A stretch of DNA of 64,000 nucleotides from Bacteroidota bacterium. GTDB lineage: Bacteria; Bacteroidota; Bacteroidia; B-17B0; Aurantibacillaceae. The translations under genes and the position numbers were made by a program. Positions 17,319 to 26,742 of the stretch are shown here, one piece after another (position 1 is the stretch's first letter; each line of letters begins with the position of its first letter). Location of the stretch: contig JAAFIQ010000008.1 in the NCBI GenBank assembly GCA_013298715.1, positions 85,690 through 149,689 on the forward strand. Reading direction: 5' to 3'. The notes under the pieces are model-generated. The model was not told the DNA's origin, ran no database searches, and was given only the letters and a program-made list of their open reading frames with translations.

Positions 17319-18008
17319 CTAAAATGAATAAGAAAAACTTGTAGCTAAACCATAATAGTTAGAGTGTCTTAAAAATCTGTCAACAGCTGTTTCAAAAATG
17401 GGAAAAAGATTTACAGAATACCTCTTTAATTTTATAGCGATTCCAAACCCTAAGCGGAGGTTTAAGGTGTAATTGTCAATGCTTCTTATACCCCAAAAGT
17501 GATTCACAGAATTAAGATTACTAATGCCGTCGCTATAATTTACCGTATATTTTGTGAGTGTTCTGTTAGAGGCAATAACTCCGTAATGGAACAATGGTGA
17601 AATTTTTTTGTCTTGAAATCTATAATTTAAAAGTACTGGTAGCTGAAAATCGTATCCTACTACTTTATAGTAACCATAACTTTGGAATACTCGTTTTTGT
17701 GTTGAAATGTTGCATAAAATTCCCGTTGTAAGGGTTAACCGATTGTTGATTGCATATTCAAAATTAATTCCTGGTCTAAAATTCAAGCTTTGAGCTAGTT
17801 CCCAGCCCCAAGGATTCGCCTTTGAGAAAGAGAAAAAAAGTCCGGCTTGTTTTTTAAACTTATTTGTTTTTTTGGCAGTATCTGAAGGGGTTTGTGCAAA
17901 GAGGCAAGATGAGATAAAAAGATAAAAAACGACCCAACAACCTTTTGTAATTGAGCCCCGAACTATTTTATTAGATCTAAACTTAAATTTACTGTTATTT
18001 AATCTCAT
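17319..18008 (-). CDS. Outer-membrane beta-barrel protein
   Basis: The 229-residue product has an N-terminal stretch followed by a signal segment (CWVVFYLFISSCLFAQ) and then strands typical of outer-membrane barrels, ending in ATSFSYSF with a terminal Phe. Its start overlaps the preceding barrel gene by 14 bp, so the two are probably coupled. Function is unknown; a pair of distinct barrels from one transcript suggests a joint envelope role. Confidence 0.65.
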   Translation of the reverse strand: MRLNNSKFKFRSNKIVRGSITKGCWVVFYLFISSCLFAQTPSDTAKKTNKFKKQAGLFFSFSKANPWGWELAQSLNFRPGINFEYAINNRLTLTTGILCNISTQKRVFQSYGYYKVVGYDFQLPVLLNYRFQDKKISPLFHYGVIASNRTLTKYTVNYSDGISNLNSVNHFWGIRSIDNYTLNLRLGFGIAIKLKRYSVNLFPIFETAVDRFLRHSNYYGLATSFSYSF

Positions 18009-18810
18009 AATTTACTTTTTTGATTTTAGTATTAAACATTGGTGAAAATTGTAAACCCAACATCCACCAAGGAGCGTCGAATGTATTATTGTGATAAACA
18101 GGAATGCTTACATTATGTAAAACAAATATAGAAAATTTTTGATGTTTTACTTCGAGGTTATATCCGAGCCTTGCACGAAGCGACACAAAATTAGTATCGT
18201 GAAATAAAATTTCTTTGTAGTTCACCGCAGATGTTTCTATAATTCCATTCGTGTTATTGGTTTGCGTGCCAGTTTTTTGATCTGTTTTTTTAAGAATTTG
18301 GTTAAAGCATCCTACAAGCGAAAAATCTAAATGCTTATTACAATTTATAAGTACCCCATAATTTGCACCTATGGTCTGAACCTGCCGTTTTACATCAAGA
18401 TTATATTCGGTACTTCTATAATAAAAATGTGGCCTATAACTTTCGAAACGTTTCTCACTATAGTGCGAATTTGTGATATCAAAATAAAAGCCTAAAAGTT
18501 GCTTAAATTTTTTTCTTCCAAATACGCCTTCTATTCCACCCGAATAGCCAAAGCAAACAGGGTCATTTTTAATTGAAGTATATTCTATTGAATTATAATA
18601 TGACATCGCAGCAAGTGGCTTACTGTATAATTCAGAATCGTATAAACTTCTAAAACTCTTGTTAATTACTAATGCACTATAGATATTAAAACTAAACCAA
18701 CCAATCTTAACACTATCTTGAGCCTGTAATGGAATATAGGATATTAAAGAAAATACACAAAGCAGCACTAATTTTGCAGAATAAGATGTAACACTCTTTT
18801 TAGTTTTCAT
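17995..18810 (-). CDS. Outer-membrane beta-barrel protein
   Basis: The 271-residue protein has a signal peptide ending in IPLQAQ and repeated strands with Tyr/Phe-rich segments (RPHFYYRSTEYNLD). It lacks a terminal aromatic residue, ending in NYEIK. Its 3' end overlaps the next barrel gene. I cannot assign a role. Confidence 0.6.
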   Translation of the reverse strand: MKTKKSVTSYSAKLVLLCVFSLISYIPLQAQDSVKIGWFSFNIYSALVINKSFRSLYDSELYSKPLAAMSYYNSIEYTSIKNDPVCFGYSGGIEGVFGRKKFKQLLGFYFDITNSHYSEKRFESYRPHFYYRSTEYNLDVKRQVQTIGANYGVLINCNKHLDFSLVGCFNQILKKTDQKTGTQTNNTNGIIETSAVNYKEILFHDTNFVSLRARLGYNLEVKHQKFSIFVLHNVSIPVYHNNTFDAPWWMLGLQFSPMFNTKIKKVNYEIK

Positions 18811-18904
18811 GGGGTAGGATTAAAAATAAATTTACAATCAAAAAAAATAGAGCGAGCTAGCAATTCTCTAACTAGATTCCCAAAAATTAATTGAAACTAA
18901 AAAA

Positions 18905-19621
18905 TTATTGCGTAACCGAGATGCCTTGTTTTACGTAGGTTACACCATGGTTAAAACTATAATTTTTTTGTGAAAAATTTAAATTGGTAGGATTATTACT
19001 TAACAACACTAATGATATACTTGTAGTAAGCGTGCTAGATAAACTGGAAAGTTGGCTAGGCGTTATTGAAATAACATTGTTGCTTACACTAAATGATGTT
19101 GTGCCAATATAAAAAGTTCCAGATGAAACATTACTAAAGTTAGTGAGCGTGTAGCTTAGCCCAGCAGATTTAGAGATGGTATTTGGGAAGCTAGAAAAAT
19201 TGTTTGTGCTTGCGAAACCAATTCCTGAATCAGTAAAACTTGTAGTGCTAAAACTACCTGCGCCAGAAATAGAGTAGGTTAGCGGAAAGCTCGCATACAC
19301 AAAACCGCTATCTATATAAGTATTTGTGTTGGTTCTTCGTGTAAGTTTGTTATTAACATAAACACTTCCTACATTGCTTGCTGAGGCGGTGTTTATTGCA
19401 ACTTCGCTTATTCCTGCTTCAAAAAATTTGCAATTAAACCCCAAACTAGAGGTGGCAACTCCACCCAGCGCATCATAAAGCAAATACTGATTATAATTCA
19501 CAGCTCCAAAAATTTTTACAGGCGGTGCTGTGTTTGGCGTGGTAATTTTAGGCTCTGTGCTTGGTTTTTTACAAGCTATAAAAGCAATTGCCAATGCTAA
19601 TAGTGTTATTATTTTTTTCAT
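18905..19621 (-). CDS. Ser/Thr-rich lipoprotein of unknown function
   Basis: ATG 19621 gives a clear lipoprotein signal (IITLLALAIAFIACKKPS), 238 residues. The mature part is rich in Ser, Thr, Asn and beta-branched residues without a recognised domain, probably an all-beta surface or periplasmic lipoprotein. The start is 9 bp after the SpoIIE phosphatase gene, so both may share a transcript. Confidence 0.65.
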   Translation of the reverse strand: MKKIITLLALAIAFIACKKPSTEPKITTPNTAPPVKIFGAVNYNQYLLYDALGGVATSSLGFNCKFFEAGISEVAINTASASNVGSVYVNNKLTRRTNTNTYIDSGFVYASFPLTYSISGAGSFSTTSFTDSGIGFASTNNFSSFPNTISKSAGLSYTLTNFSNVSSGTFYIGTTSFSVSNNVISITPSQLSSLSSTLTTSISLVLLSNNPTNLNFSQKNYSFNHGVTYVKQGISVTQ

Positions 19622-19629
19622 TATATTTT

Positions 19630-21909
19630 TTAAAATTTTATTCCTAACACACAAACATCATCTACTTGCTCCATTTCGCCTTTCCAACTATTAAAGTATT
19701 CAAGTAGTTTTTCTTTTTGTTCGTGCATTGGAAGTTTGTTTATACTTTTTAACTGTTCTTTTAATGGTTTGTACATAAGTTTTTTTCCTTTTGGCCCACC
19801 AAATTGGTCGGCGTAGCCATCTGTGTATGCAATAAACGTATCATTTGGTTTAAGCTCAGGTTTAAACAATCTAAAGGGTTCGGTTTTCATACCAATACCA
19901 ATGGGCATTTTATCTGCATCTAGTTCTATTAGCTCGCCATCGCGCACAATCACTGGTGCATTGTTAGATGCTGCATAAGTAACTTCGTTTGTTTCTAAAT
20001 CGTAACAAATTAAAATTCCATCCATTCCATCTTGCCCACCATCTTTCGATAAATTTTTTATTAAGCGGTCTCTTACATGATTTAGTACCGTATGTGGTTC
20101 TACAATTAGTTGCTGGTTAATAGCTTCATTTAAAAAAGCCATGTTTAATAAACTCATAAAAGCTCCCGGAACGCCATGCCCTGTGCTATCACAAATAGCG
20201 ATATAAAAATGCGTTTTGTTTTTAGTTGCCCAGTAAAAATCGCCGCTAACAATATCTTTAGGTTTAAATAGTAAAAAATGATTTGGTAAGTATTTATTTA
20301 AAAATTTATCCTGAGCTAAAAGTGTGTTTTGTATGCGCTTGGCGTATTTTAAACTATCAATTATTTCGGTTTGCTTGTGCTCAATAATATCTTTTTGTTT
20401 CACAACTTCTTGAGTGCGCTCAGCAACTTTGTCTTCTAGGCCATGTATGAGCCCATTTATAGAAGTTTGCATTTTTTTAAAACTGTTTGCCAAGGAGCCA
20501 ATTTCATCTTTGCGTTCAGTAATAATTTCAACATCTAAATTCCCTTTTGCTAGTTCAAGCGCATCGTATTCTAGTTCTTTTAGCGGTTTTGTAACTTCGC
20601 GCGAAACAAAATAAGATAACACCAAAATAAAAAGTAAAACTATAAGCGAAGCTGTAAAAATGCTGTACTTTAATTTTTGAGTAGGACTAAAGGCTTCAGC
20701 TTCGTCAATCTCGCTCATAATTACCCACTTCATTCCTAAAATTTGTAAAGGCTTAAATGCTGATAAAACGGATACACCGCGGTAATCATCAAAAATTAAA
20801 TTACCATTTTTACCAGCCAGTGCTTCTTTAGTACCAAGGGTTTTTACACTTTGCAAACCTACAGAAGTTTTATAATTACGAATTTTATTGATCGTAATAT
20901 TTCCTACACCAATTTCTTTTAAGAGTTTAAAATAATTTAAACTGTCTTCAATTAAAAACCTACTTTGGTTGCGCAAAGTAAAATCTTCGCCAACAATATA
21001 ACTTTCGCCTGTTTTGCCTAAGCCCACATTTTCCCATTGTTTGTGGTTAGTCATAATTTCATTAATATTATCAATCGGCATTTGAAAAGCAAGTACGCCA
21101 ATTACTTTTGCGCCATCAAAAATTGGGCAGGCTATAAATGAAGCGGGTGCATTGTAAGAAGGTAAATACTCATCATAATCAACTAAAGCAACATCTTCTT
21201 TATTTGTAATTTTGAGGGCTTGGTTAAAAGCTTTTGCTAGGTTTGTGTTTCTATAGGCACCATTTTGGAGCGATGATGCAAAATCAATTTCTTTGTAAAC
21301 AGTATAAACAATGTCGCCTGTTTCACTATCAATTAAAAACACATCATGAAAACCAAATCGTTCAAGAAAAGTACGAATAACAGGATGGTATTTTTTATGT
21401 GTTTTGTTGTAATGACAGTTTTGTTGTATGGTATCTAACAAATGTTTTTGACCCAGACTTTTAGGATTATCTGCTATAAAAAGTTCTTGTAACAAAAGCG
21501 CATTTGCATTTTTAGGCTCAAGATTTTTTTTGTTTACCACACTAATACTGTTTTTACGAAGTTCTTTTATAAATACGGTATCAATGTAATCGTCCATTTT
21601 ATTATGGCGCTGATAAAAATTAGTAGTATTGTAATGTAGCTCAGCAGTTACTGTTTTAAAGTCTTCTTTAAATGCTTTTGTAGCCTCTATGGTAGCAGGA
21701 TTTTCTGAAAAAGCCAATAGCTGATTTTTGATTTGTAAGAAGTAATCGCTTATTTGCCCAGCCTTCATTTCGCGCACGGCAGTAAGTTTTTTGAAAGATT
21801 CTTCCTGCAAAGTTTTACGTGCGTTGGTGTACGCGATTAAACCAGCAACGGCCATAGCAATAAAGGCTATTATAAAAAATGTGAGTGTTAAGCGTAATCC
21901 AATCTTCAT
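19630..21909 (-). CDS. Cache-HAMP sensor with SpoIIE/PP2C phosphatase domain
   Basis: The 759-residue product has a membrane helix at 7-27, a large periplasmic sensor region (about 30-405) of dCache type, a second helix (IFTASLIVLLFILVLSYFVS), a HAMP domain near 430-485, a coiled coil, and a C-terminal SpoIIE domain at about 545-759. Metal-binding signatures DIVSGDFYWA, CDSTGHGVPGAFMS and YTDGYADQFGG are intact. Such proteins dephosphorylate anti-anti-sigma-type partners or related phosphoproteins in response to an outside signal. No STAS or anti-sigma partner gene is adjacent. Confidence 0.88.
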   Translation of the reverse strand: MKIGLRLTLTFFIIAFIAMAVAGLIAYTNARKTLQEESFKKLTAVREMKAGQISDYFLQIKNQLLAFSENPATIEATKAFKEDFKTVTAELHYNTTNFYQRHNKMDDYIDTVFIKELRKNSISVVNKKNLEPKNANALLLQELFIADNPKSLGQKHLLDTIQQNCHYNKTHKKYHPVIRTFLERFGFHDVFLIDSETGDIVYTVYKEIDFASSLQNGAYRNTNLAKAFNQALKITNKEDVALVDYDEYLPSYNAPASFIACPIFDGAKVIGVLAFQMPIDNINEIMTNHKQWENVGLGKTGESYIVGEDFTLRNQSRFLIEDSLNYFKLLKEIGVGNITINKIRNYKTSVGLQSVKTLGTKEALAGKNGNLIFDDYRGVSVLSAFKPLQILGMKWVIMSEIDEAEAFSPTQKLKYSIFTASLIVLLFILVLSYFVSREVTKPLKELEYDALELAKGNLDVEIITERKDEIGSLANSFKKMQTSINGLIHGLEDKVAERTQEVVKQKDIIEHKQTEIIDSLKYAKRIQNTLLAQDKFLNKYLPNHFLLFKPKDIVSGDFYWATKNKTHFYIAICDSTGHGVPGAFMSLLNMAFLNEAINQQLIVEPHTVLNHVRDRLIKNLSKDGGQDGMDGILICYDLETNEVTYAASNNAPVIVRDGELIELDADKMPIGIGMKTEPFRLFKPELKPNDTFIAYTDGYADQFGGPKGKKLMYKPLKEQLKSINKLPMHEQKEKLLEYFNSWKGEMEQVDDVCVLGIKF

Positions 21910-21919
21910 TTTAAAAAAC

Positions 21920-21927
21920 TATCTTTG
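21920..21927 (+). promoter_or_regulatory. Bacteroidota-type -7 promoter element
   Basis: TATCTTTG matches TAnnTTTG exactly, 19 bp before the ATG at 21946. It lies in the short divergent gap to the SpoIIE phosphatase gene. No TTTG is found at the usual -33 distance. Confidence 0.5.
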
Positions 21928-21945
21928 CGTTTTAAAGTTAATCAA

Positions 21946-22575
21946 ATGAATAATATAAAAAACATTATTTTTGATTTAGGCGGTGTAATCATTAATTTAG
22001 ATATTAAAGCCACTATTTCCTCATTTAATGCGCTAACAACGGTTAGTTTTGAAGAGATTTATACACAAGCCAAGCAAACTACACTATTTGATTTGTTTGA
22101 TAAAGGGAAAATTGAAGAAAAGGAATTTTTTAGAGAACTAGCAAGTAAGCTGAATTACAAAGGTGAGCACGAGCATTTATTAAATGCGTGGAATGCTATG
22201 CTGCTTGATTTTCCGGAAGAAAGATTAGATACTTTGGTTGAAGCAAAATCAAATTACAACACTTTTCTATTGAGCAATACTAACGAAACACATATTTCTG
22301 TTTTTGAAAATAATTTATACCAAGAGCACGGTGTAAAACACTTTAGTGATTACTTTGATGGTTTGTACTATAGTTGCCGAATGGGTATGCGCAAACCCGA
22401 CGAAGAGATTTTTGAGTATGTGCTAACCAAAAATAAATTAGTGCCAAGTGAAACGGTATTTATTGACGATAGTATACAACACGTTAAAGGAGCTGGTAAC
22501 TTAGGTATTAATGCCTTTTTACTTGAAAAGAATATGGAAATTAATGAGCTGCTAAAACAACTTAATCTTTTATAA
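21946..22575 (+). CDS. HAD-family hydrolase (YihX-like)
   Basis: ATG 21946 is preferred; the TTG at 21925 overlaps the promoter element. The 209-residue protein has motif I IIFDLGGVIINLD, motif II LLSNTNE, the Lys in GMRKPDEEIF and motif IV VFIDDSIQHV. These are the residues of subfamily IA phosphatases such as YihX and epoxide-hydrolase N-domains. It likely dephosphorylates a small sugar phosphate in the cytoplasm. Its 3' end overlaps the convergent hydrolase gene by 14 bp. Confidence 0.85.
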   Translation: MNNIKNIIFDLGGVIINLDIKATISSFNALTTVSFEEIYTQAKQTTLFDLFDKGKIEEKEFFRELASKLNYKGEHEHLLNAWNAMLLDFPEERLDTLVEAKSNYNTFLLSNTNETHISVFENNLYQEHGVKHFSDYFDGLYYSCRMGMRKPDEEIFEYVLTKNKLVPSETVFIDDSIQHVKGAGNLGINAFLLEKNMEINELLKQLNLL

Positions 22576-23332
22576 AGGTAATTACTTCGTTAAAGAAATC
22601 TTGTGGTTTTTCTGAATGAACCCAATGGCCTGCATTTGCGATTGTTGCAAACCTTATGTTTGAAAATCTGTTTTCAAAATCAATAATATCACTAGCGTTT
22701 ATATAATCAGATTTTTGGCCTGCAACAACTAGGGTAGGTGTATTGCTTTTAAAGTGCGGTACTTCAGCGCTTATATTATCATAATTTTTGGTTATTGTTT
22801 TCAAATTAAAGCGCCAGTCCATCACATTATTCTCTGTATCCTTCCAATAAATATTTTTTAATAAAAACTGTTTTGTGCCAAAATCGCTGATGTGTTTTCC
22901 TAAAGTTTCTTCGGCTTGTTTCCGGCTTTTAATTTCTGAGAAATTTACTGCCTTTAATCCTTCTAAAACCGGATTGTGTTGTGGTTTATAAGATCGGACC
23001 GCAATATCTACTATTACTAATTTTTTGGCAATTCTTGGAAACATAAATTCAAAGAATAGGGTAGTTTTTCCACCCATGCTATGCCCTAAAATTATTGGGT
23101 TTTGCAATTTGTGTGTGTCAATAAATTCTTTTAAATCACTGGCCATTAATTCATAGCTCCATTCACTGCTGTGTGGCGATAAACCATGGTTGCGTTGGTC
23201 TAAGGTAAACACTTCAAAATTATGTTCTGAAAATTGTTTTGCAAGCGTATTCCAATTATCGCTCTGACCAAATAATCCGTGTAAAATAATTAAGGGAGTT
23301 CCGCTACCGTAACTTCTATAGGCAAGTTGCAT
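22562..23332 (-). CDS. Alpha/beta hydrolase (YbfF-type esterase)
   Basis: The 256-residue protein has the oxyanion region LHGLFGQSDNW, DQRNHGLS, the nucleophile elbow GHSMGGK, the acid region VVAGQKSDYI and the catalytic His in AGHWVHSEKP. This pattern matches YbfF and ABHD11-like esterases acting on short acyl esters or acyl-CoA. There is no signal peptide, so it is cytoplasmic. It starts 31 bp downstream of the MORN-repeat gene. Confidence 0.88.
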   Translation of the reverse strand: MQLAYRSYGSGTPLIILHGLFGQSDNWNTLAKQFSEHNFEVFTLDQRNHGLSPHSSEWSYELMASDLKEFIDTHKLQNPIILGHSMGGKTTLFFEFMFPRIAKKLVIVDIAVRSYKPQHNPVLEGLKAVNFSEIKSRKQAEETLGKHISDFGTKQFLLKNIYWKDTENNVMDWRFNLKTITKNYDNISAEVPHFKSNTPTLVVAGQKSDYINASDIIDFENRFSNIRFATIANAGHWVHSEKPQDFFNEVITFIKD

Positions 23333-23363
23333 AAATTTATATTACAAGTAGCAAATGTAAAGG

Positions 23364-24281
23364 TTATTTTTCAACCACACCATCGCCGGCATATTGGCCA
23401 TTTTTGTAAATAGCAATACGTTGTAAAATGCCGTTATCATCGTAAATATAGGCCTTGCCTGTTACAAATAAATTGTTTTTAAACTCTCCGTCTTTAGTAA
23501 CTTGCTTACTTGCATTGTATAAAACATGATGTCCGTTTAAAACGATTGGTGCTTTGCTACCAGATGCAGTTACTGCTTTTTCATCGGCTTTTAAGCTCAC
23601 CTTTGGTGCATTTTCAGCAGGGGCATCGTTCTTTTTTACAAATTCTTTTTTAGGATCGTAAATTTTAATACTGTTCACATCTACATCGCCATTATTAAAT
23701 ACTTTTTCTGCTTTAATATCACCATTCTCATGAAACTCTTTAATAACACCAGCCTCTTTACCATTTACAAAATTTCCTTTAACAGCAACTTGTCCGTTTT
23801 CGTATTTATAAACTTGTTCTCCTTCTCTTTTACCTTGTGCGTTGTAGTTAAATTCGTGTTGTACTTGTCCGTTTTCGTAGTATTGTTTTAAAGCACCTAC
23901 CCATTTATTATTTTTCCATTGCCCTTCTTCTTGCACTTTCCCGTTATCGTAAAACATAATTGCATAGCCATCAGGTCGTCCGTTTGCAAACGTTACTTTA
24001 TGCTTGAGGTTACCATTGCAATAATACTCCATCCACAAACCTATTTTTCTATTTTCTTTATAGGCGCCTTCTTCAGCTTTTTGTGTTGGGGTAAAGCACG
24101 AGTTTTGTTTGTGCTTTCCAAATAAAATCCATTTGCCTTGTTTACGACCAACCACATCTACATAGTTGATAGTATCCTTTGTGTTGGGCGCAAACTCCCA
24201 TGTTTGTGCTACTGATTGTTGCGCCGAAAGCACCGTAAAAGCAAAGATAAAGGTAGGTATAAGTATAGATTTGTTTAACAT
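23364..24281 (-). CDS. MORN-repeat (YwqK-like) secreted protein
   Basis: The 305-residue product has a signal peptide ending in SVAQ and about eight MORN_2-like repeats of the YxNGxxxxxGxxxxGKxxGxxxxY kind from residue 50 to 200, and one more near the end. A linker with Asp, Lys and Ala joins the two blocks. In Bacteroidota such proteins are common in the envelope, and their repeats are thought to serve binding. The YwqK name comes from an antitoxin-like family; a toxin partner is not seen here. Confidence 0.75.
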   Translation of the reverse strand: MLNKSILIPTFIFAFTVLSAQQSVAQTWEFAPNTKDTINYVDVVGRKQGKWILFGKHKQNSCFTPTQKAEEGAYKENRKIGLWMEYYCNGNLKHKVTFANGRPDGYAIMFYDNGKVQEEGQWKNNKWVGALKQYYENGQVQHEFNYNAQGKREGEQVYKYENGQVAVKGNFVNGKEAGVIKEFHENGDIKAEKVFNNGDVDVNSIKIYDPKKEFVKKNDAPAENAPKVSLKADEKAVTASGSKAPIVLNGHHVLYNASKQVTKDGEFKNNLFVTGKAYIYDDNGILQRIAIYKNGQYAGDGVVEK

Positions 24282-24413
24282 AACTTAATGGTATTACAAC
24301 GTTACATCTAAGTTAAATAATAGAATTCAATAATGAAAGGGTACTAGGGCTATAAATTTCAACAAAAGGGGCTAAAAATCAAATAATTAGACAAATTAGT
24401 TTTTTTTACCGAC

Positions 24414-24438
24414 CAAATTTGGGCTAAATTTTTTTAGC
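24414..24438. other. Two adjacent palindromes downstream of the MerR gene
   Basis: CCAAATTTGG at 24414-24423 runs directly into GCTAAA, a short A/T loop and TTTAGC ending at 24438. They lie between the MerR-type gene end at 24442 and the MORN gene start at 24281. They may form a terminator or a regulator site; there is no strong T-run. Confidence 0.3.
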
Positions 24439-24441
24439 GAT

Positions 24442-25326
24442 TTACAATAATAATTTAAGGTCTGAGTAGTCTTTAAACAATTTGAATTTATTGTTTGGGA
24501 GTTGATACTCCGAATGACCATCAAAAAATTGTTTTCCGCTTACATAAAACTTTTCTGTTTTAACGCTTTGATTTAGAAGGTTTAGATAAGCCTCTAGATT
24601 AACATCTGGTAGGCTGGCAGTAATAATTGTAATAACAATATTTGGATTAAACCCTTTGCTAATCTCTATTAAATCTTCTAAAGGAACGCTTTGACCAAGG
24701 TAAACAATTCTATAGCCTTTTGCTTTACATAAAAAATTTACATAAAGCAATCCCATTTCATGTAGCTCCTGATTTGGCAGGAAAAGCAGAACGCGTTTTC
24801 TAGTATTTACAAAATTTGGTGTAAGTTTATCAATATTAACAATAATTTTTTGGCGAACCAAGTTTGATAGGTAATGCTCTTGAGCCGCATTAACCATACC
24901 AATTTGCCACATATCGCCCAATTTTTTGAAGAAAGGAAATACAATTTTTTCAATTGTAGTTTCAAATCCAAAATGGATTATTGAATTATTTATTGTGTTT
25001 TCAAACCTATCTTCGTTTAATTCCATTAAACTTAACAAAAGACTTTCTATTTGTGTGTTCTCGCTTTCGTAGGTGTTTAAAAACTGTTCAACTTCAGTAA
25101 TTAATTCCTCATCTGTCATTTTAGCTATTTTAGAAATTTTATAGCCATTTACATTGAGGAGTGAAATGTTTAGAATTTTTTTAAGGTCGTTGTTGGTATA
25201 CCAGCGTACGTTACTCTCTGTTCTTTCTGGTTTAAGAATATCGTAGCGCTGCTCCCAAATACGCAATGTATGAGCCTTTATGCCCGAGAGAAGCTCTAAT
25301 TCCTTAATTGAAAGTCTAGTATCCAT
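24442..25326 (-). CDS. MerR-family regulator with cobalamin-binding domain (CarH/LitR-like)
   Basis: The 294-residue protein has a MerR helix-turn-helix at 1-70 (TLRIWEQRYDILKPER), a helical bundle at 80-175 with the CarH signature Trp and Glu-His in MWQIGMVNAAQEHYL, and a Rossmann-like B12 domain at 185-290 with ELHEMG matching (D/E)xHxxG, whose His coordinates cobalt. Relatives use adenosylcobalamin as a light sensor to derepress carotenoid or photolyase genes. No such target genes are next to it. A coenzyme-free or redox role cannot be excluded. Confidence 0.88.
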   Translation of the reverse strand: MDTRLSIKELELLSGIKAHTLRIWEQRYDILKPERTESNVRWYTNNDLKKILNISLLNVNGYKISKIAKMTDEELITEVEQFLNTYESENTQIESLLLSLMELNEDRFENTINNSIIHFGFETTIEKIVFPFFKKLGDMWQIGMVNAAQEHYLSNLVRQKIIVNIDKLTPNFVNTRKRVLLFLPNQELHEMGLLYVNFLCKAKGYRIVYLGQSVPLEDLIEISKGFNPNIVITIITASLPDVNLEAYLNLLNQSVKTEKFYVSGKQFFDGHSEYQLPNNKFKLFKDYSDLKLLL

Positions 25327-25370
25327 ATTTACCGAACAAAGGAAACAGGTAATTGTTTACAAAATAAATG

Positions 25371-25401
25371 AAAACCCCGCCAATAGCGAAAAGTTGGGGT
25401 T
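25371..25401 (-). terminator. Intrinsic terminator of the Skp operon
   Basis: AACCCC at 25373-25378 pairs with GGGGTT at 25396-25401; on the minus strand the stem is followed by TTTTcattta. It lies 30 bp after the last Skp gene and before the MerR gene. Confidence 0.5.
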
Positions 25402-25433
25402 AAAAACTTTTTAAGTTATTGATAACTAGTCAG

Positions 25434-26048
25434 TTATTTTTTTGGAGCTGGGGCAGTTTTAGGTTTTGTTCCTCCGTTCGTGCTGTTTACTCCATTTGAA
25501 TTTCCTCCTCCAGGGATAACCGCCGCAGGCATACTATCTAATTTCTTTTTGGCGGCAGCGTAAATATCATCAGTTGGTTCGCTGTAAAGCACGTTGCTTT
25601 GGCCTGGAGTTGTATCTAACACATATTTGTACCCACCTTCTTTAGCAACCAATTCAATGGCTTTTTTTGCTTTTTCATAAATAGGCAACATTAACTCCGA
25701 TGTTTTGCGTTGATAATCTGTTTGGGCCTGCATCCTAAAGTCTTCAATGCTTTTTTGCAAATCGGTAAGTTCTTTTTGTTTTTTTTCTTTTACTAAGTTA
25801 CTCATAGTTCCTTTTCCATCTTCTTCTAAATACTTTTGGTACTTGGTTTCTAACTCTTGTTGCATTGCTAAAATTTCATTTTCAATTCCTTTGTAATAAC
25901 TTTGAGCAACATCTTTAGCAGTTTTTGCTTCGGGCATTGTAGCAATTAAAGAATCTAAATTTACGTGTGCAATTTTTTGCGCATTAGCAAAAGTAAATAA
26001 TGCAACACTTGCAAATACTAGAGCTACTTTTTTAATAGTTGTGTTCAT
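25434..26048 (-). CDS. Skp/OmpH-family periplasmic chaperone
   Basis: The 204-residue product has a signal peptide (VALVFASVALFTFANAQ), a first strand KIAHVNLDSLIATMPE, a long coiled-coil helical hairpin at about 45-130 and a closing YKYVLDTTPGQSNVLYS strand, as in Skp. A Gly/Asn/Pro-rich, Lys-ended tail of 30 residues is extra. Skp trimers hold unfolded outer-membrane proteins in the periplasm. It follows a second Skp gene by 32 bp. Confidence 0.88.
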   Translation of the reverse strand: MNTTIKKVALVFASVALFTFANAQKIAHVNLDSLIATMPEAKTAKDVAQSYYKGIENEILAMQQELETKYQKYLEEDGKGTMSNLVKEKKQKELTDLQKSIEDFRMQAQTDYQRKTSELMLPIYEKAKKAIELVAKEGGYKYVLDTTPGQSNVLYSEPTDDIYAAAKKKLDSMPAAVIPGGGNSNGVNSTNGGTKPKTAPAPKK

Positions 26049-26080
26049 TTTTTGTTGTTTGGTTTTTCTGGATTATTAAT

Positions 26081-26602
26081 TTATTTTTTGTAACCTAAAA
26101 GTGTAAGTACATCATCACTTTTATCGTACTTGCTGTTGGCATAAAGTATTGCAACTTGTCCGCTTTTATCTAAAATAAAGCCTAAGCCACTTTTTTCGGC
26201 TACAGATTTAATTGCGTTATACACTTTATCTTGTAAAGGTTTTACAAGTTCTTGGCGTTTTTTAAACAATTCGCCGTCAACGCCAAAACGCTGTTTTTGT
26301 AAATCTTTTACTTCTTTTTCTTTATTAATAATTTCATTTTCGCGCTTTCTTTTCATGTCATCTGTTAGTAAAATTGCATCTGCTTGAAAGGCTTTGTATA
26401 ATTTATCAATTTCCAAATATTTTGTTTCAATTTCTTTTTGCCATTGCACGCTCGTTTTATCAAGTTCTGTTTGCGCTGCTTTGTACTCTGGTATTTGGCT
26501 CATAATGTAATCGGTATCAACATAACCAAATTTTGCTGCTTGATTTTGCGCTGAAAGTATTGTTACAAAACAAACTGCAAGTAATAAAAAAATCTTCTTC
26601 AT
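26081..26602 (-). CDS. Skp/OmpH-family periplasmic chaperone
   Basis: The 173-residue product has a signal peptide ending in LSAQ, KFGYVDTDYIMSQIPE, a coiled-coil hairpin with conserved KRENEIINKEKEVKDLQ, and the end strand LGFILDKSGQVAILYA. It is closer to plain Skp than its neighbour. In Bacteroidota two skp genes often follow bamA, but that gene is not in this gap. An approximate promoter TATCTTGG is seen about 40 bp upstream. Confidence 0.9.
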   Translation of the reverse strand: MKKIFLLLAVCFVTILSAQNQAAKFGYVDTDYIMSQIPEYKAAQTELDKTSVQWQKEIETKYLEIDKLYKAFQADAILLTDDMKRKRENEIINKEKEVKDLQKQRFGVDGELFKKRQELVKPLQDKVYNAIKSVAEKSGLGFILDKSGQVAILYANSKYDKSDDVLTLLGYKK

Positions 26603-26742
26603 AGTTTTAACGTTTAAAATTAAATCATAAAACGTGCCAAGATACGAATTTAGTATGAATTAACGTTTTTTAGTGATTTAAAATTTATTTTTAAGAAAGT
26701 AGAAAATTTTATGATTGGGTTTATGATATGGTTTTAACGGCA

